DNA of 64,000 nucleotides from Saprospiraceae bacterium (GCA_016716185.1 JADJWV010000002.1:1650501-1714500), one strand, 5' to 3'. Counted from the stretch's first letter, positions 26,311 through 36,798 are shown. Notes: generated from the sequence alone by a model not told the origin. A program made the numbers and translations.

Positions 26311-26999
26311 ATTTCCTTTTCGCTTTTTTGATCCTTCCTGTATTGCTGAGCAGTCAGGATCATGCCAAAAGTTATAATTACAATACGTTTAAGAATAAAT
26401 CACATTATTTCGGGCTTACAATCGGATACAATTCGAGCGGGTATAAAATTGAACACTCCAGGAGGTTTATTCAGAATCCCGATTTCAGGTGGAATGAAGG
26501 GATCAGCAATCCGGGACTCACCTTGAGTATGATCACTAATTTCAAACTTGGGCAGAATTTTGATTTCAGGATTTTACCCAGTATTGCCCTATCCTACCGC
26601 ACTCTGGCTTATCAGGCTCTAAACAGCGCTGTAGAGCAAAAAGAACGCAATGAATCGGTATTTGGAGAATTGCCTTTACTTGTCAGGTTTACCAGCGCAC
26701 CTTACAAAGACAAAAGGGTTTTTGTTATCGGCGGAGTAAAATATTCATATGATTTTTCATCCAACAGCAAATCAGATAAAAATCAATTCAACATCGTCAG
26801 AATTTCACCTCATGATTTTCATTTAGAAATCGGAGCTGGAATGCAATTCTATCTTCCTTATTTTATTTTTTCTCCTGAGATTAAGTTTTCTCATGGACTG
26901 AATAATATCCTCATTTACGACTCAACACTTCCCGAGTCGACCATTATTGAAAAATTATTCTCTAAGAGTTTCACAATCTCACTTCATTTTGAAGGCTGA
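26283..26999 (+). CDS. porT: Type IX secretion protein PorT/SprT (outer-membrane barrel)
   Basis: 238 residues from the ATG at 26283, which overlaps the ubiE 3' end by 28 bp; an upstream TTG at 26253 adds residues without a signal. The signal peptide (INFLFAFLILPVLLSS) is followed by an eight-strand-like barrel pattern (HYFGLTIGYNSSGYKIEHS, LPLLVRFTSAP, FHLEIGAGMQFYLPYFIFSPEIKFSHGL) with a C-terminal aromatic strand. Size, barrel pattern and position next to ubiE fit PorT, a core T9SS component. The call rests partly on gene order. Confidence 0.75.
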   Translation: MHHLFSKKINFLFAFLILPVLLSSQDHAKSYNYNTFKNKSHYFGLTIGYNSSGYKIEHSRRFIQNPDFRWNEGISNPGLTLSMITNFKLGQNFDFRILPSIALSYRTLAYQALNSAVEQKERNESVFGELPLLVRFTSAPYKDKRVFVIGGVKYSYDFSSNSKSDKNQFNIVRISPHDFHLEIGAGMQFYLPYFIFSPEIKFSHGLNNILIYDSTLPESTIIEKLFSKSFTISLHFEG

Positions 27000-27570
27000 T
27001 CCACTTTTGACATTCTTGTCGTAGATCCGGATATAGGGAATTGAATAAGTCCAGGTAATCATCCATATTTTTACTGAATGGATCCATAATTGCAGTAAGA
27101 TCGCAATCGAATTTTAATTTCTGGTTCATTCGTCTTAACACCTGTTCAACACCTTCGAGTGTTCTGTATTGATCCATCCACTGATGGTCTACCATCGATT
27201 TTGTTATGGTTTTTGCAGGTTCTGGAATTAAATGAAGATTTTCAATTAATTTATCGTAATTCCAATCGGTGAACGTATCAAAGTGAGCAGCACCATATTT
27301 ATTCCACAAGAGGTACATGAGATGATCGCAGACAACATCACTGACTACTGAAGCATACTTATGAATATAGGGATGAAAACTTGCATTCATTTTTAGCCAG
27401 GACGTGTGATTGTTTGACAAATGATCGATAAGTTTATGTAATTGTATACCGGCTTGTAATTCTGGAGGCTGTTTGTTTTTTAAAGCACGCGGCAGCAGAT
27501 CAAATACAAAATTGCCCACCAGATAACCAGAGTTTGGGTAAGACAAGGATAAGTGTACCAGATAATTCAT
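26971..27570 (-). CDS. Acyl carrier protein phosphodiesterase-like (AcpH/DUF479)
   Basis: 199-residue all-helical HD-related protein of the AcpH family, which removes phosphopantetheine from acyl carrier protein. Hallmarks are the N-terminal MNYLVHLSLSYPNSGYLVGNFVFD, the metal-binding HKLIDHLSNNH, and VVSDVVCDHLMYLLW, where the family has a DxxxDH-type segment. It converges on porT with a 29-bp overlap of the two 3' ends. Confidence 0.75.
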   Translation of the reverse strand: MNYLVHLSLSYPNSGYLVGNFVFDLLPRALKNKQPPELQAGIQLHKLIDHLSNNHTSWLKMNASFHPYIHKYASVVSDVVCDHLMYLLWNKYGAAHFDTFTDWNYDKLIENLHLIPEPAKTITKSMVDHQWMDQYRTLEGVEQVLRRMNQKLKFDCDLTAIMDPFSKNMDDYLDLFNSLYPDLRQECQKWISLQNEVRL

Positions 27571-27619
27571 CAGATTCTGCTAAAGCTATATTATTCGGCG
27601 GATAAAAAGTATATTTTTC

Positions 27620-27627
27620 TAATTTTG
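27620..27627 (+). promoter_or_regulatory. Candidate -7 promoter element for ychF
   Basis: TAATTTTG matches TAnnTTTG and ends 18 bp before the ychF ATG; the -33 element is not clear. Confidence 0.4.
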
Positions 27628-27645
27628 CGCTCTTAAAATTTTAAA

Positions 27646-28740
27646 ATGGGTTTGCAATGTGGAATCGTAGGTTTGCCCAATGTTGGAAAATCGACCTTAT
27701 TTAATGCACTGACTTCTGCTGGGGCTTTAGCCGCTAATTATCCTTTCGCCACCAAAGATCCGAATGTTGGGGTGATAACGGTTCCGGATCTCCGACTCAA
27801 TGCCCTCTCTGATTTGGTCAAACCACAGAGAATTGTTCCGACAACCGTTGATATTGTCGATATCGCAGGATTGATCAAAGGGGCATCAAAAGGCGAAGGT
27901 CTGGGAAATCAGTTTTTGGCCAATATTCGCGAAGTAGATGCCATCATCCATGTCGTTCGTGCTTTTGAAAATGACAATGTCGTTCATGTGGACGGTTCCG
28001 TCGATCCCGTGCGCGATAAGGAAATTGTCGACACGGAACTTATCCTTAAAGATCTGGAAACCATGGAAAAAAGACTCGACCGGATCCGAAAACAAACCAA
28101 AAGCGGCGATAAAGAAATTCTTAAGGAATTGTCTTTAGCGGAAGACCTCTATAAACATTTGGAAACAGGAAAACCAGCGAGGTCCTTTATTCAGGATGAG
28201 AGTACGATGAACGCAGTCAAATCGGCGATGCTGCTTACAGGCAAACCTGTTCTGTATGTTTGTAATGTCGATGAAGCTTCAATTCACACAGGAAATCAAT
28301 TTACCAAGACATTTGAAGCAGCAGTTGCCGGTGAAAACGCAAAAGTCATTTTAATTTCAGCGGGTATTGAGGCGGAAATCACAGAATTGCCTGAAGAGGA
28401 ACGGCAGGCCTTTTTTGATGAAATGAAACTCACCGAACCAGGGACTTATAAGGTAACGAGAGCTGCTTACGAGTTATTGAATCTCATTACATATTTTACC
28501 GCTGGTGAGAAAGAAGTGAGAGCCTGGACTGTTTTAAAAGGGTCTAAAGCGCCGCAGGCTGCCGGAGTGATCCATACAGATTTTGAAAAAGGATTTATTC
28601 GCGCCGAAGTAATCAAATACCAGGATTTTATTCAATACAAATCGGAAGCAGCCGTAAAAGCTGCCGGCAAAATGTCGACCGAGGGAAAGGAATACATTGT
28701 ACAAGATGCAGATATCATGCATTTCTTGTTTAACGTCTGA
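27646..28740 (+). CDS. ychF: Redox-regulated ATPase YchF (Obg family)
   Basis: 364 residues, the normal length. G1 is GLPNVGKST at 9-17; G3 lies in DIAGLIKGASKGEGLGNQFL. The nucleotide-specificity motif reads CNVDE in place of the GTPase NKxD, which in this family goes with ATP preference. A coiled-coil insertion (LETMEKRLDRIRKQ) and the C-terminal TGS domain (EKGFIRAEVIKYQDF) are present. It is a ribosome-associated regulator of translation and stress responses in other bacteria. Confidence 0.95.
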   Translation: MGLQCGIVGLPNVGKSTLFNALTSAGALAANYPFATKDPNVGVITVPDLRLNALSDLVKPQRIVPTTVDIVDIAGLIKGASKGEGLGNQFLANIREVDAIIHVVRAFENDNVVHVDGSVDPVRDKEIVDTELILKDLETMEKRLDRIRKQTKSGDKEILKELSLAEDLYKHLETGKPARSFIQDESTMNAVKSAMLLTGKPVLYVCNVDEASIHTGNQFTKTFEAAVAGENAKVILISAGIEAEITELPEEERQAFFDEMKLTEPGTYKVTRAAYELLNLITYFTAGEKEVRAWTVLKGSKAPQAAGVIHTDFEKGFIRAEVIKYQDFIQYKSEAAVKAAGKMSTEGKEYIVQDADIMHFLFNV

Positions 28741-28754
28741 TCAGAAGCAGCAAC

Positions 28755-29648
28755 TTAATTTTTCGATTTTTTAAAAATATACACCTGACTGGAGAATTTA
28801 GGTGTTTTTGCGAAGGCAGCATTGATGTTTGATAACATTCCGATGAGTCCGCCCAACAACAGCCCGAATATATTTTTCTTATATTTTTCGCTTAAGATGG
28901 AAACATAGAAAGCATCAAAAATCATGGGCTTGATTTCAACGCACTCCAATTGATGGTGTTTGGCCAGTTCAATAAGTTGATTCGGTTTAAAGTGCCATAC
29001 ATGTCTGGGTACATCATAACCTGCCCAAAATTCCCGATAATATTTTGCATCAAAGGAATCACAATTGGGCACAGCAATAATCAGGTAGCCCGAATCTTTA
29101 AGTATGCGATTTATTTGTTGTAATCTTGAACCGGGTTCGGGAACATGTTCGAGAACATGCCACATGGTGATCAGATCTGCTGTTTCATTTTTGATTTCTT
29201 CAAGATAGGATTCGGAATAACACGATAACTGAAATTTTTCGATCGACAGGTTTCTGGTTGTTTCATCCGGTTCGATTCCCGTGACCTGATAGCCTTGTTT
29301 TTTGCATGCATTCAAAAAATATCCGGCTCCTGATCCAATGTCGATCAATGTTCCACGATCAGATAAGTTTTTTAACCAGCGCAATTTCATCCATAGTGTC
29401 AGATGTCGAATGCTTTTGTACAATTTGTTGATCAAACCTTCAGAACTGTCGCTGTGCGATATATAGGTCTTCGACTGGTAGTATTTTCCCAGTTCTTGAT
29501 TTTCTGGTCGTGGGCTGGTTAGCAATAATTTGCAATGTTCGCATTGCACGATTTCGAATGATGATCGACTTACCGTATAATCGATGCATGAAAATTGTTT
29601 CGTGAACTTCGAATGATTACATACCGGACAAAATGGGACGAAGTACAT
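28755..29648 (-). CDS. SAM-dependent methyltransferase with N-terminal zinc ribbon
   Basis: 297 residues. Four cysteines in CPVC near residue 8 and CEHC near 36 form a zinc ribbon. A class I methyltransferase domain follows, with motif I LIDIGSGAGYFLNACKKQGY and a later MWHVLEHVPEP acidic loop. A hydrophobic C-terminal stretch (NIFGLLLGGLIGML) may touch the membrane. This layout is common in Bacteroidota glycan or cell-envelope loci, but the substrate is unknown. It is convergent with ychF. Confidence 0.75.
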   Translation of the reverse strand: MYFVPFCPVCNHSKFTKQFSCIDYTVSRSSFEIVQCEHCKLLLTSPRPENQELGKYYQSKTYISHSDSSEGLINKLYKSIRHLTLWMKLRWLKNLSDRGTLIDIGSGAGYFLNACKKQGYQVTGIEPDETTRNLSIEKFQLSCYSESYLEEIKNETADLITMWHVLEHVPEPGSRLQQINRILKDSGYLIIAVPNCDSFDAKYYREFWAGYDVPRHVWHFKPNQLIELAKHHQLECVEIKPMIFDAFYVSILSEKYKKNIFGLLLGGLIGMLSNINAAFAKTPKFSSQVYIFKKSKN

Positions 29649-29715
29649 ATATAGATTAGCTTAGGGCCTGAAATAAGTTTATTATGAATTGTTTAAGGTG
29701 CCAGGAGATCTGATT

Positions 29716-32700
29716 TTACTTGAGCAGCGAAATATTACCTTTCTTTACTTGCTCTTCCTGTCCCAGACAACTGAACCGGAGAATGTATCCAAAGACATCC
29801 GGAGAGAGTTTCTTGTTTTTATATGTTCCATCCCAGCAAAATACCGGATCAGTGCTTTGAAATATCTTTTCACCCCAACGGGAATAAATGAGCAATTCCA
29901 TTTTGCTTACAGTTCCGGGTCTGGTTCTCACGCAAAGCTGCTCATTTTTGGAATCGTTGTTTGGAGAAAATGCATTTGGCAAAAAAACAGCATCAATACA
30001 ACTTTGAACGACTATGGTAACAGAGGCGCTTGCCGTACACCCGGCCTCATCGGTTACAACTACAGTATATGTTGTTGTTTTAGATGGTGTCGCAATGGGA
30101 TTGTGAATGCGTATATCATTTAAACTGCCATCATCCGGCGACCAAAGGTAAGTCCAGTTTGGATTGAATGTGGCCATAAGTTGAGAGGTCTGACCTCCAA
30201 CAACAATTTTAGGTTGTGCGTCAACAACCAATGACAACTGAGGATCATTGATGGTGAGCAAATGTGTAAAACTCCACTCGCATCCTAGTTTGTTATTGAT
30301 TGTAACTTTAAATTCCTGCGTTTTCTCCGTATATACTTTTACAATGGAGTCCATTGGATTTCCAATTATGAAATTTGCGGGTTCCCATAAATACATATAC
30401 ATACCTGGCGGTTGCACCTGAGCTGATAACATTGCTGTATCGTTTACGCAAATTTTATCATCGCCCTTTATAGTAGCTTGCAGTTCGTAAAGAATGACTT
30501 CAATGGTATCGCGGTCTGTACAACCATAACGATCGGTAACCTTGAGAATGAATCTCGATGTTTCGCCGATTTCAACTTCAATGACGGGTTTGTCTCCCAG
30601 CGTATTATTTTTTTCATCGCACCAAATGTATTTTACATCGGTTAGATTGGATGATCCCGATAAATTAATTTTTGCTTTCTCACACAGAAAGGTATCAGGT
30701 GTTGCATGTGATTCTACAAAAGGGGGAACAAGAACAAAGATGCTGTCGAACAATGCACACGAATCGGGAAAATCCTGATCAGTTACTTTTACATAATACC
30801 ATTTGCTGATTGATATAGTTGCTTTAGGATTGGGACTGTTTGGATTATCCAATCCTTCTACGGGAGTCCATTCGTAATGATATTTGGGATCTCCTCCAGG
30901 ATTGAGAAAAACGGATTCACCAAAACAGGAAATTACAGTATCTTTTAAATTGATTTTAAGTTCTACGACAGTAACTTCTGTCTCAACTTCCCGGGAACAG
31001 ATGGTATCGGACTTTAATCGTATGATGTATCTGCCTGGTTTTGGATAAACGTAATCACCACTTTTCGCAGTTGAGGTTCCAGTGCCATCTCCAAAATCCC
31101 AAAATACCCTTCCAATGGTATTTGTACTGTATTTGATTTTCAGTGAACCACATTCGCTTTCTGCAAGTATCTCAGGAATCGGATGATCGATTGCGGTGAT
31201 GATGATACTATCTTCAACTTCACAATCATACTGATTTTTTATATGGAATCGCAAAACATATCTTCCAGGGTTTGATACATAAACCTTTGTAGTTAAACTA
31301 TTCAAGGGCCCTGTCAGAATTGGATTATTATCCCATATAATGCGAAGGGTATCTTTAGTACCTGTCGGTTTAATTTCAATAACGAGACTATCTCCCGCAC
31401 ATATTTGGTAATCGCCATTAAATTCAACATTAAATGCCTTGTACTTCACGAGGATACTTGTGGTATCAGGACATTGTTCGCTGGCTGAGCCTGCAATCAC
31501 ATAATATCTTGTGTCCTGCATAATGGTGTCCAGCAAAATAGAATCCTGTGAAATGAGTTGGGTGAATCCTGGATCTGTATACCAATAATAGAGATTTGTT
31601 GAATCTGCATGTGCTTTTAATCTTACAAAACCATTGCAATTTATACTATCGCCGGTAACCGATAATTTGATTCTTTCCTTAACCTTAATTTCAATTTGCT
31701 TGATAACCTGACATCCTCCATCGGTGATCGTCACCGTATATACAGTTGTGGTAAAAGGTTTAGCCCATGGATTAGCAGGATTGGACAGATTTAAACTATT
31801 TGTGGGACTCCAGTTAAATACGAGTCCCGGCTTTGCACTTTTTACAAGTCTGATAGAATCGCCTTTGCAAATCGATGCTTCATTGCCGATAAGTTCAGCA
31901 TCTACAAATTTGAAATTAATGTCTTTAATGATTTCTGAATAGCATCCAAACGTATCTCTGATTTTTAAAGTGATCTCGTAAAAGCCCTCTTTGGGAATGG
32001 TAATCACCGGATTTTTTTCGTTGCTTCGTATGGAATCATTGGGTCCGAAAATACACCAGCTTGTTTCGATGATTTGATATCTGGATTGTGAGGAATCAAT
32101 TAATTTTAATATACCAATCGTATCACAAACAAGTTCATAACTAAAGTCTGGTTTAAGTTGAGGGTCAATGACCCGGATCACTTGCTCAAATGTATCGACA
32201 CATGTTACATTTTTTACAGCCAGCACTACTCTGTAGCTGCCTTCTCTTGGATATGTGAATGTTGGATTTAATAATGTAGATTGCCTGGATCTGTCACCAT
32301 CCCAATCAAAGAACCAGGTGAACTCCAAGCCTGCGACGGACTCATTTTGAAACTCTACTTCTAATCCTTTGCAAATTTCTGATTTGACTGAAAATTTCGC
32401 AGTGGGTTGGACACCACAATTCACGACATTGACTTCAAAGTCTCTGCGGACTTCAGAAAGAAATTCACCGTTTCTGTATTCTTTTACACAAACCCCAACC
32501 AGAAATTGTCCCAGGATTCCAGGTGTAACTTTAAATAAACCGGTTGTTGGGTCAATAGTGGCAGGTGATCCAAACAGATTGTTTAAGCCGAATCCGGGAG
32601 CCCAATTCAGTAATGTATACGGTGGATTATCCGGTCGATCAGCAGGAAAAGTGATTGTTTTACCCAGATATGGTGTGCATAAACTATATACCAGTGAATC

Positions 32701-33336
32701 TCCATCTTCATCAGTCGCCGAATGATCAAAAATCATTTCTTTATTGACACAAGTATATATCGGTGGATATTCCAAACCAAAAGCAGGTGTTGAATTAATA
32801 TTGTCTGCCGATAGCGGTTTTATTTCAGCAACAAAGGTGGTACCTACGCTGTCGGCATGTTCGATATTTGTCAGGGTGCTGTTCCTGCAGCAGCGCTGAT
32901 AAACCAGGTAGTATCCCCTTTGTTCATAGGGAATCGTAAATGTATCGATGTAAGTACTTTGATGCACGCATACTTCTTTCAGTGGTCCGGGACAAATGTT
33001 GTCTGGCTTCTCCTGAAGGGTGTCATTATTCATTTGAGCCATCCTGAACGTTCCATCAGCACCCACACGGAAAGCTTTTTGATTGTCTCTGTAAAAAACT
33101 CCAATAATTGCAGGATTATCAAAGGGTACGGTGTCTGAACCGTTGATGCAATCTCTCCGAACGACGAGTTTGATTTCATATCGGTTATTGCCCAGATAGC
33201 GATATGTCAGTTCGCCACCGACAATGTGTGATGCAAACAAGGACTGGAAATCAGACCCCAAAATAAAAAGTACAGCAGTCAGCAGCAGCTTTCCTGCGTA
33301 TATATTTCTGAATATTTTCTGTACAGTTTTTTTCAT
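29716..33336 (-). CDS. Giant PKD-rich surface protein with type B T9SS sorting domain (module 1)
   Basis: 1206 residues. A signal peptide of about 35 residues precedes SHIVGGELTYRYLG, the typical mature start of this family, and an N-terminal domain with paired cysteines (RRDCINGSD, VYQRCCRN). PKD/Ig-like domains follow, clearest near 320-395 and 770-850 (FWDFGDGTGTSTA), then several cysteine-bearing Ig-like repeats. Residues 1117-1206 form the gliding-motility-associated C-terminal domain (FLPNAFSPNND, YSRWGEKIF, WDGTYKNKKL, KKGNISLLK end), a type B signal for export by T9SS. It is probably a surface adhesin or filament protein. It closes a three-gene operon. Confidence 0.85.
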   Translation of the reverse strand: MKKTVQKIFRNIYAGKLLLTAVLFILGSDFQSLFASHIVGGELTYRYLGNNRYEIKLVVRRDCINGSDTVPFDNPAIIGVFYRDNQKAFRVGADGTFRMAQMNNDTLQEKPDNICPGPLKEVCVHQSTYIDTFTIPYEQRGYYLVYQRCCRNSTLTNIEHADSVGTTFVAEIKPLSADNINSTPAFGLEYPPIYTCVNKEMIFDHSATDEDGDSLVYSLCTPYLGKTITFPADRPDNPPYTLLNWAPGFGLNNLFGSPATIDPTTGLFKVTPGILGQFLVGVCVKEYRNGEFLSEVRRDFEVNVVNCGVQPTAKFSVKSEICKGLEVEFQNESVAGLEFTWFFDWDGDRSRQSTLLNPTFTYPREGSYRVVLAVKNVTCVDTFEQVIRVIDPQLKPDFSYELVCDTIGILKLIDSSQSRYQIIETSWCIFGPNDSIRSNEKNPVITIPKEGFYEITLKIRDTFGCYSEIIKDINFKFVDAELIGNEASICKGDSIRLVKSAKPGLVFNWSPTNSLNLSNPANPWAKPFTTTVYTVTITDGGCQVIKQIEIKVKERIKLSVTGDSINCNGFVRLKAHADSTNLYYWYTDPGFTQLISQDSILLDTIMQDTRYYVIAGSASEQCPDTTSILVKYKAFNVEFNGDYQICAGDSLVIEIKPTGTKDTLRIIWDNNPILTGPLNSLTTKVYVSNPGRYVLRFHIKNQYDCEVEDSIIITAIDHPIPEILAESECGSLKIKYSTNTIGRVFWDFGDGTGTSTAKSGDYVYPKPGRYIIRLKSDTICSREVETEVTVVELKINLKDTVISCFGESVFLNPGGDPKYHYEWTPVEGLDNPNSPNPKATISISKWYYVKVTDQDFPDSCALFDSIFVLVPPFVESHATPDTFLCEKAKINLSGSSNLTDVKYIWCDEKNNTLGDKPVIEVEIGETSRFILKVTDRYGCTDRDTIEVILYELQATIKGDDKICVNDTAMLSAQVQPPGMYMYLWEPANFIIGNPMDSIVKVYTEKTQEFKVTINNKLGCEWSFTHLLTINDPQLSLVVDAQPKIVVGGQTSQLMATFNPNWTYLWSPDDGSLNDIRIHNPIATPSKTTTYTVVVTDEAGCTASASVTIVVQSCIDAVFLPNAFSPNNDSKNEQLCVRTRPGTVSKMELLIYSRWGEKIFQSTDPVFCWDGTYKNKKLSPDVFGYILRFSCLGQEEQVKKGNISLLK

Positions 33337-33347
33337 GACGTTCTGTG

Positions 33348-35762
33348 TTATTCCTTGATTTCGATAATTTCTACACGTCTTTCCCTGGACGCTTCAACCG
33401 TATAAACTGAACGCAAGTCTTTCTTCTGATCGCTGATGCCTTTTGGTGCCTGACTTTCTCCGAAAGGTTTCTCACTTAATTTTAACTGTCCGTTTTTAAT
33501 GTATTTTTTAAAGATGCCTTTTTTATAATTCCATATATCGTTATACACACTGTGTATTCTTCGGTGAGAAAGTTTTAAATTATAATCTGACTTAGCCAAT
33601 GGAGATGCGTAGCCTTTCAAAAAGATCTCGTAAGTTTTGCCTTTCTTTAAATCGGACTCTAAAACAATTAAGAAGGTATCGAGGATTTTTTTGCCTTTTA
33701 CAACTTCATTCGCAAAGAAATCATTCATCAGAGAATTGGCCTGACCGCCATCAAATACCTGAAGTTCATTGGATACCTTAATAAATTTGGGTTTTCGAGC
33801 TAAATAATTTCGGTAGGTGTGTGCGTAACCGGTATGGCATGTTGTGTCGTAAGAACCTGGTCCCGGACGATCATTGTCAAAATACAAACTCACAGGCAAC
33901 AAGTTAAAAATGATGCTTGGGAGGTATAATTTTTTCTGAACAATGCCGCTGCTTCCACAATCGATTAGAAACATCGTGTCGACGCTAGCGAAATCCGGTT
34001 TGCTGGCGATGATGCGGTAGCGATGGCATGGCAATGCAGGAATGACAAACAAGTTATTCTGTACATTGAATAAAGTGGTGTCCAAATTTCCATCGAGGTC
34101 TTTAATTGACACACGCACACCATCCAAAGGTTGTTTGTTGTTTTTATTGAAAGTGAGTACTTCTAAAGTAACTTTATTTGGTTTAAGGAAAAGTTTTTTA
34201 GTGAGTGATTTAAATTCTCCAATCCTTCCTGAATAAAAAACCAGGGAGTCGGAAGTGAATCCATCTTTATGCGCCGTGAGCTTGTAATTTCTTTCGCAAA
34301 GGATATCGTAATTAAAATCATTGCCATTGAGATTTTGGATCACCACAGGTTGTTGATTCTTGTCTTCTATATCTGTTAATTCTACAGTGGCACCGTGGAT
34401 TTCTTCCTGAGTATAATAATTATACACCAGGGCAAGCAAGTCTATATTGCAGGATTGGATGGATAATTTAAAAAGATCAAGGCAGCAGGCTTCATTGGCG
34501 TCGTCGAGAAATAAAGTACCCGTTCTGTTTGAAGCCATATAAGCCACAGTATCCTGATCTGTAACATAATAATACAAATCATCAAAACTGCTGTTTTGTG
34601 GGAAACCAATATTTACTGGAGCAGAAAATCCTTTGTCGGTTTGCTTTGCAGAATATATATCTAATCCACCGAAACCCAAATGCCCTTTGGATGAAAAATA
34701 CAAAGTTCGGGAACGCTCATAATAAAACGGCGAATACTCGTCTTCCGCAGTATTGACACTTTCACAGTTTATGGGTTCCGAAAAATTGCCATCTGCATCC
34801 ATAAAGCTGTACCAAATATCGAATCCACCCTTACTGGCGTTCGGTCGGTTGGATGAAAAATACAAAACTGCGCCATTTCCATTTTCGAGACTTGACAAAC
34901 ATGGCTGTGTCGAACTGTATCCTGATATGTTTAGCGGTTCCGGAAGTTTTTCGGGGGGAAGCCAGGTACCGGTAGCGTCAACTTTACTTTTATAAAGATC
35001 GCAGCGCTTATCGTAATCGTTGAGATCTTCACAAATAGTGTAAATAACGATCGATTTATCTTGGGCATAAGAGCTGTGAGCAATGGATTTATCAAGTCCG
35101 GGGAAACTGTCGCTCAGGATCCTTTCAGCAGCATTGTCCTTGACGGATCGCAATACAGATGCATTGTGCCTTTTTGGAATATCGGTATTGGCTAAATTTG
35201 TAAATCTCAAAGATGAGTACGTGAGCGTGTCGCCATTTACATTTGGAGCGAAATCAGAAAAGATAGAATTGATATGATTTTCCAGTCTGTTTATGTAAAC
35301 TCCTTTGTTTGGATTTTTAATTTGTTGTAAGGCCCACTCACATGCTTTGATTTGCCTTTCGGTATATGCAAAATAGGGGCTCGTATCGCTTGAAAATTCT
35401 GTTTTGTAAATTTTATAAGCCCATATGGCTTTTTCGTAATCGCCCTGAATGTGCCTCATTTGTCCAAGTTTTAGAGAGGCTTCGGGAAACCGGTTTTTCT
35501 CTTCGCTTGCAGAAACCAACTCAAAAAATTCTGCGGCTTGTTTGTAGGATCCCAGTTGCATTCCAGCCATTGCTGCTTTGTATCTAAAATCATTGTTATC
35601 GGGTTGGAATTCCAATGCTTCTTTGTACTTTAAAAATGCATCGTAGAAGTTTTTACTATGCATGGATTGTTCGGCAACTGAGAGCACCGATGAAAGGGAT
35701 TGAGCATCGAGTTGTGCGATGCGGAAAAAGATAATGCCAATTAAAATCAGTTTTTTATACAT
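33348..35762 (-). CDS. PorE-like OmpA-family protein with TPR and PD40 repeats (module 1)
   Basis: 804 residues with a signal peptide (KKLILIGIIFFRIAQLDAQ). Domain order is: TPR repeats about 25-145, a WD40/PD40-type beta propeller about 190-440 (GGFDIWYSF, RTLYFSSKGHLGFGGLDIYSA), two carboxypeptidase-regulatory-like segments about 445-620, and a C-terminal OmpA peptidoglycan-binding domain (FLKGYASPLAKSDYNLKLSHRR). This is the layout of T9SS protein PorE, which anchors the machine to the cell wall. It follows the PorP-like gene by 10 bp and precedes the giant gene by 11 bp. Confidence 0.8.
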   Translation of the reverse strand: MYKKLILIGIIFFRIAQLDAQSLSSVLSVAEQSMHSKNFYDAFLKYKEALEFQPDNNDFRYKAAMAGMQLGSYKQAAEFFELVSASEEKNRFPEASLKLGQMRHIQGDYEKAIWAYKIYKTEFSSDTSPYFAYTERQIKACEWALQQIKNPNKGVYINRLENHINSIFSDFAPNVNGDTLTYSSLRFTNLANTDIPKRHNASVLRSVKDNAAERILSDSFPGLDKSIAHSSYAQDKSIVIYTICEDLNDYDKRCDLYKSKVDATGTWLPPEKLPEPLNISGYSSTQPCLSSLENGNGAVLYFSSNRPNASKGGFDIWYSFMDADGNFSEPINCESVNTAEDEYSPFYYERSRTLYFSSKGHLGFGGLDIYSAKQTDKGFSAPVNIGFPQNSSFDDLYYYVTDQDTVAYMASNRTGTLFLDDANEACCLDLFKLSIQSCNIDLLALVYNYYTQEEIHGATVELTDIEDKNQQPVVIQNLNGNDFNYDILCERNYKLTAHKDGFTSDSLVFYSGRIGEFKSLTKKLFLKPNKVTLEVLTFNKNNKQPLDGVRVSIKDLDGNLDTTLFNVQNNLFVIPALPCHRYRIIASKPDFASVDTMFLIDCGSSGIVQKKLYLPSIIFNLLPVSLYFDNDRPGPGSYDTTCHTGYAHTYRNYLARKPKFIKVSNELQVFDGGQANSLMNDFFANEVVKGKKILDTFLIVLESDLKKGKTYEIFLKGYASPLAKSDYNLKLSHRRIHSVYNDIWNYKKGIFKKYIKNGQLKLSEKPFGESQAPKGISDQKKDLRSVYTVEASRERRVEIIEIKE

Positions 35763-35772
35763 GGCCTTTGGA

Positions 35773-36798
35773 TTAAAAAATAGGACATGATTTTAACTGA
35801 GCAAAGGGCCTGGCTTTTGTGAATATATAAACAAAACTAAACTCTGGCCCGCCTTTCTCTCTGACCGCTGATTCAAATCCTGAATTTGTGATGTCGTAAC
35901 TGAGTCCACCATAGTAATTCTTATATTGCACGGCAATTTTAGGTATAAGTGCATCTTCCAATCTGGTCGCAATACCTAATAATAATTGGAGCTCCTGTCC
36001 TCTTCTCTGACTTAGATATAATTTTGCATAGCCTCCAAGCAAGGTTTCTTCATAGGCTTGCTGCTTTTGATATAATCCATGTAACATAAGATCTAGGTTT
36101 TCGGTTAGCTGAAAACTTGGAATCAACTGAAAACTCCATCTTATGGGCAGTTTGATGCTGAGCGATTGTTCAAAAAATTTCTGATCGGGTTGGGTCAGAT
36201 GAAAAGCGGATATGCCAAAATCAATTCGCGTTCTTTTTGATTTTTGCCAGCGATAATTTAAACCTGCATGGGCATCAAAGAAATTGGTTGATGTTTTCCC
36301 AAAATTTTCACCCGAAGGCAGGGTTGGATCGAAGATATCTCCATTCCATTGAGAATCCCAGGTCAACTCATCCGGATTAAATCTTCGATGCGCAAAAGAA
36401 ATACCTCCTCCTGCTGAAAGAATATGGTTTATACTTATGGGATAACTGTAAGCCACTGAGCCGCCCAAATAAGCCAGGCCAAGCTTCGAATCTCCAGCCT
36501 GATCGTAGTTAAACTGGATACCAACATTCCAGATACCCTTGGTTTTCCAGGATTTCGGGTAAATTTTAAAATCAAATGAACCACTAAGGGTCATGTACCG
36601 GACAATATCATCCACAAACCATTGCCTCCTGTAATTTAAAGCCAGTCTTTGGTCGCCTGCAAACAACCCGGTTGCTGCGGCATTATAATTTAAATGAGTC
36701 GTATAATATTGTGAATGGTGGATATCCTGTGCATGCAAGCTGTTCAAATAGAGAATGAACACTCCTAAACAACGCAGTATTCCGGTTGGTTTGTGCAT
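35773..36798 (-). CDS. PorP/SprF-family type IX secretion membrane protein (module 1)
   Basis: 341 residues with a signal peptide ending LHA before QDIHHSQYYTTHLNYNAA, the family hallmark. A barrel of repeated strands follows (YLGGSVAYSYPI, AHAGLNYRWQKS, NYYGGLSYDITNSGF). PorP/SprF-like proteins act in T9SS export and in retention of type B-CTD cargo at the surface; genes for them commonly neighbour their cargo. The giant type B protein is two genes downstream, which fits. Confidence 0.85.
   Translation of the reverse strand: MHKPTGILRCLGVFILYLNSLHAQDIHHSQYYTTHLNYNAAATGLFAGDQRLALNYRRQWFVDDIVRYMTLSGSFDFKIYPKSWKTKGIWNVGIQFNYDQAGDSKLGLAYLGGSVAYSYPISINHILSAGGGISFAHRRFNPDELTWDSQWNGDIFDPTLPSGENFGKTSTNFFDAHAGLNYRWQKSKRTRIDFGISAFHLTQPDQKFFEQSLSIKLPIRWSFQLIPSFQLTENLDLMLHGLYQKQQAYEETLLGGYAKLYLSQRRGQELQLLLGIATRLEDALIPKIAVQYKNYYGGLSYDITNSGFESAVREKGGPEFSFVYIFTKARPFAQLKSCPIF

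Noticed and set aside
29689..30123. Plus-strand open frame opposite the end of the module 1 giant protein
   Set aside because: It mirrors the conserved type B sorting domain on the other strand and shows no features of its own.
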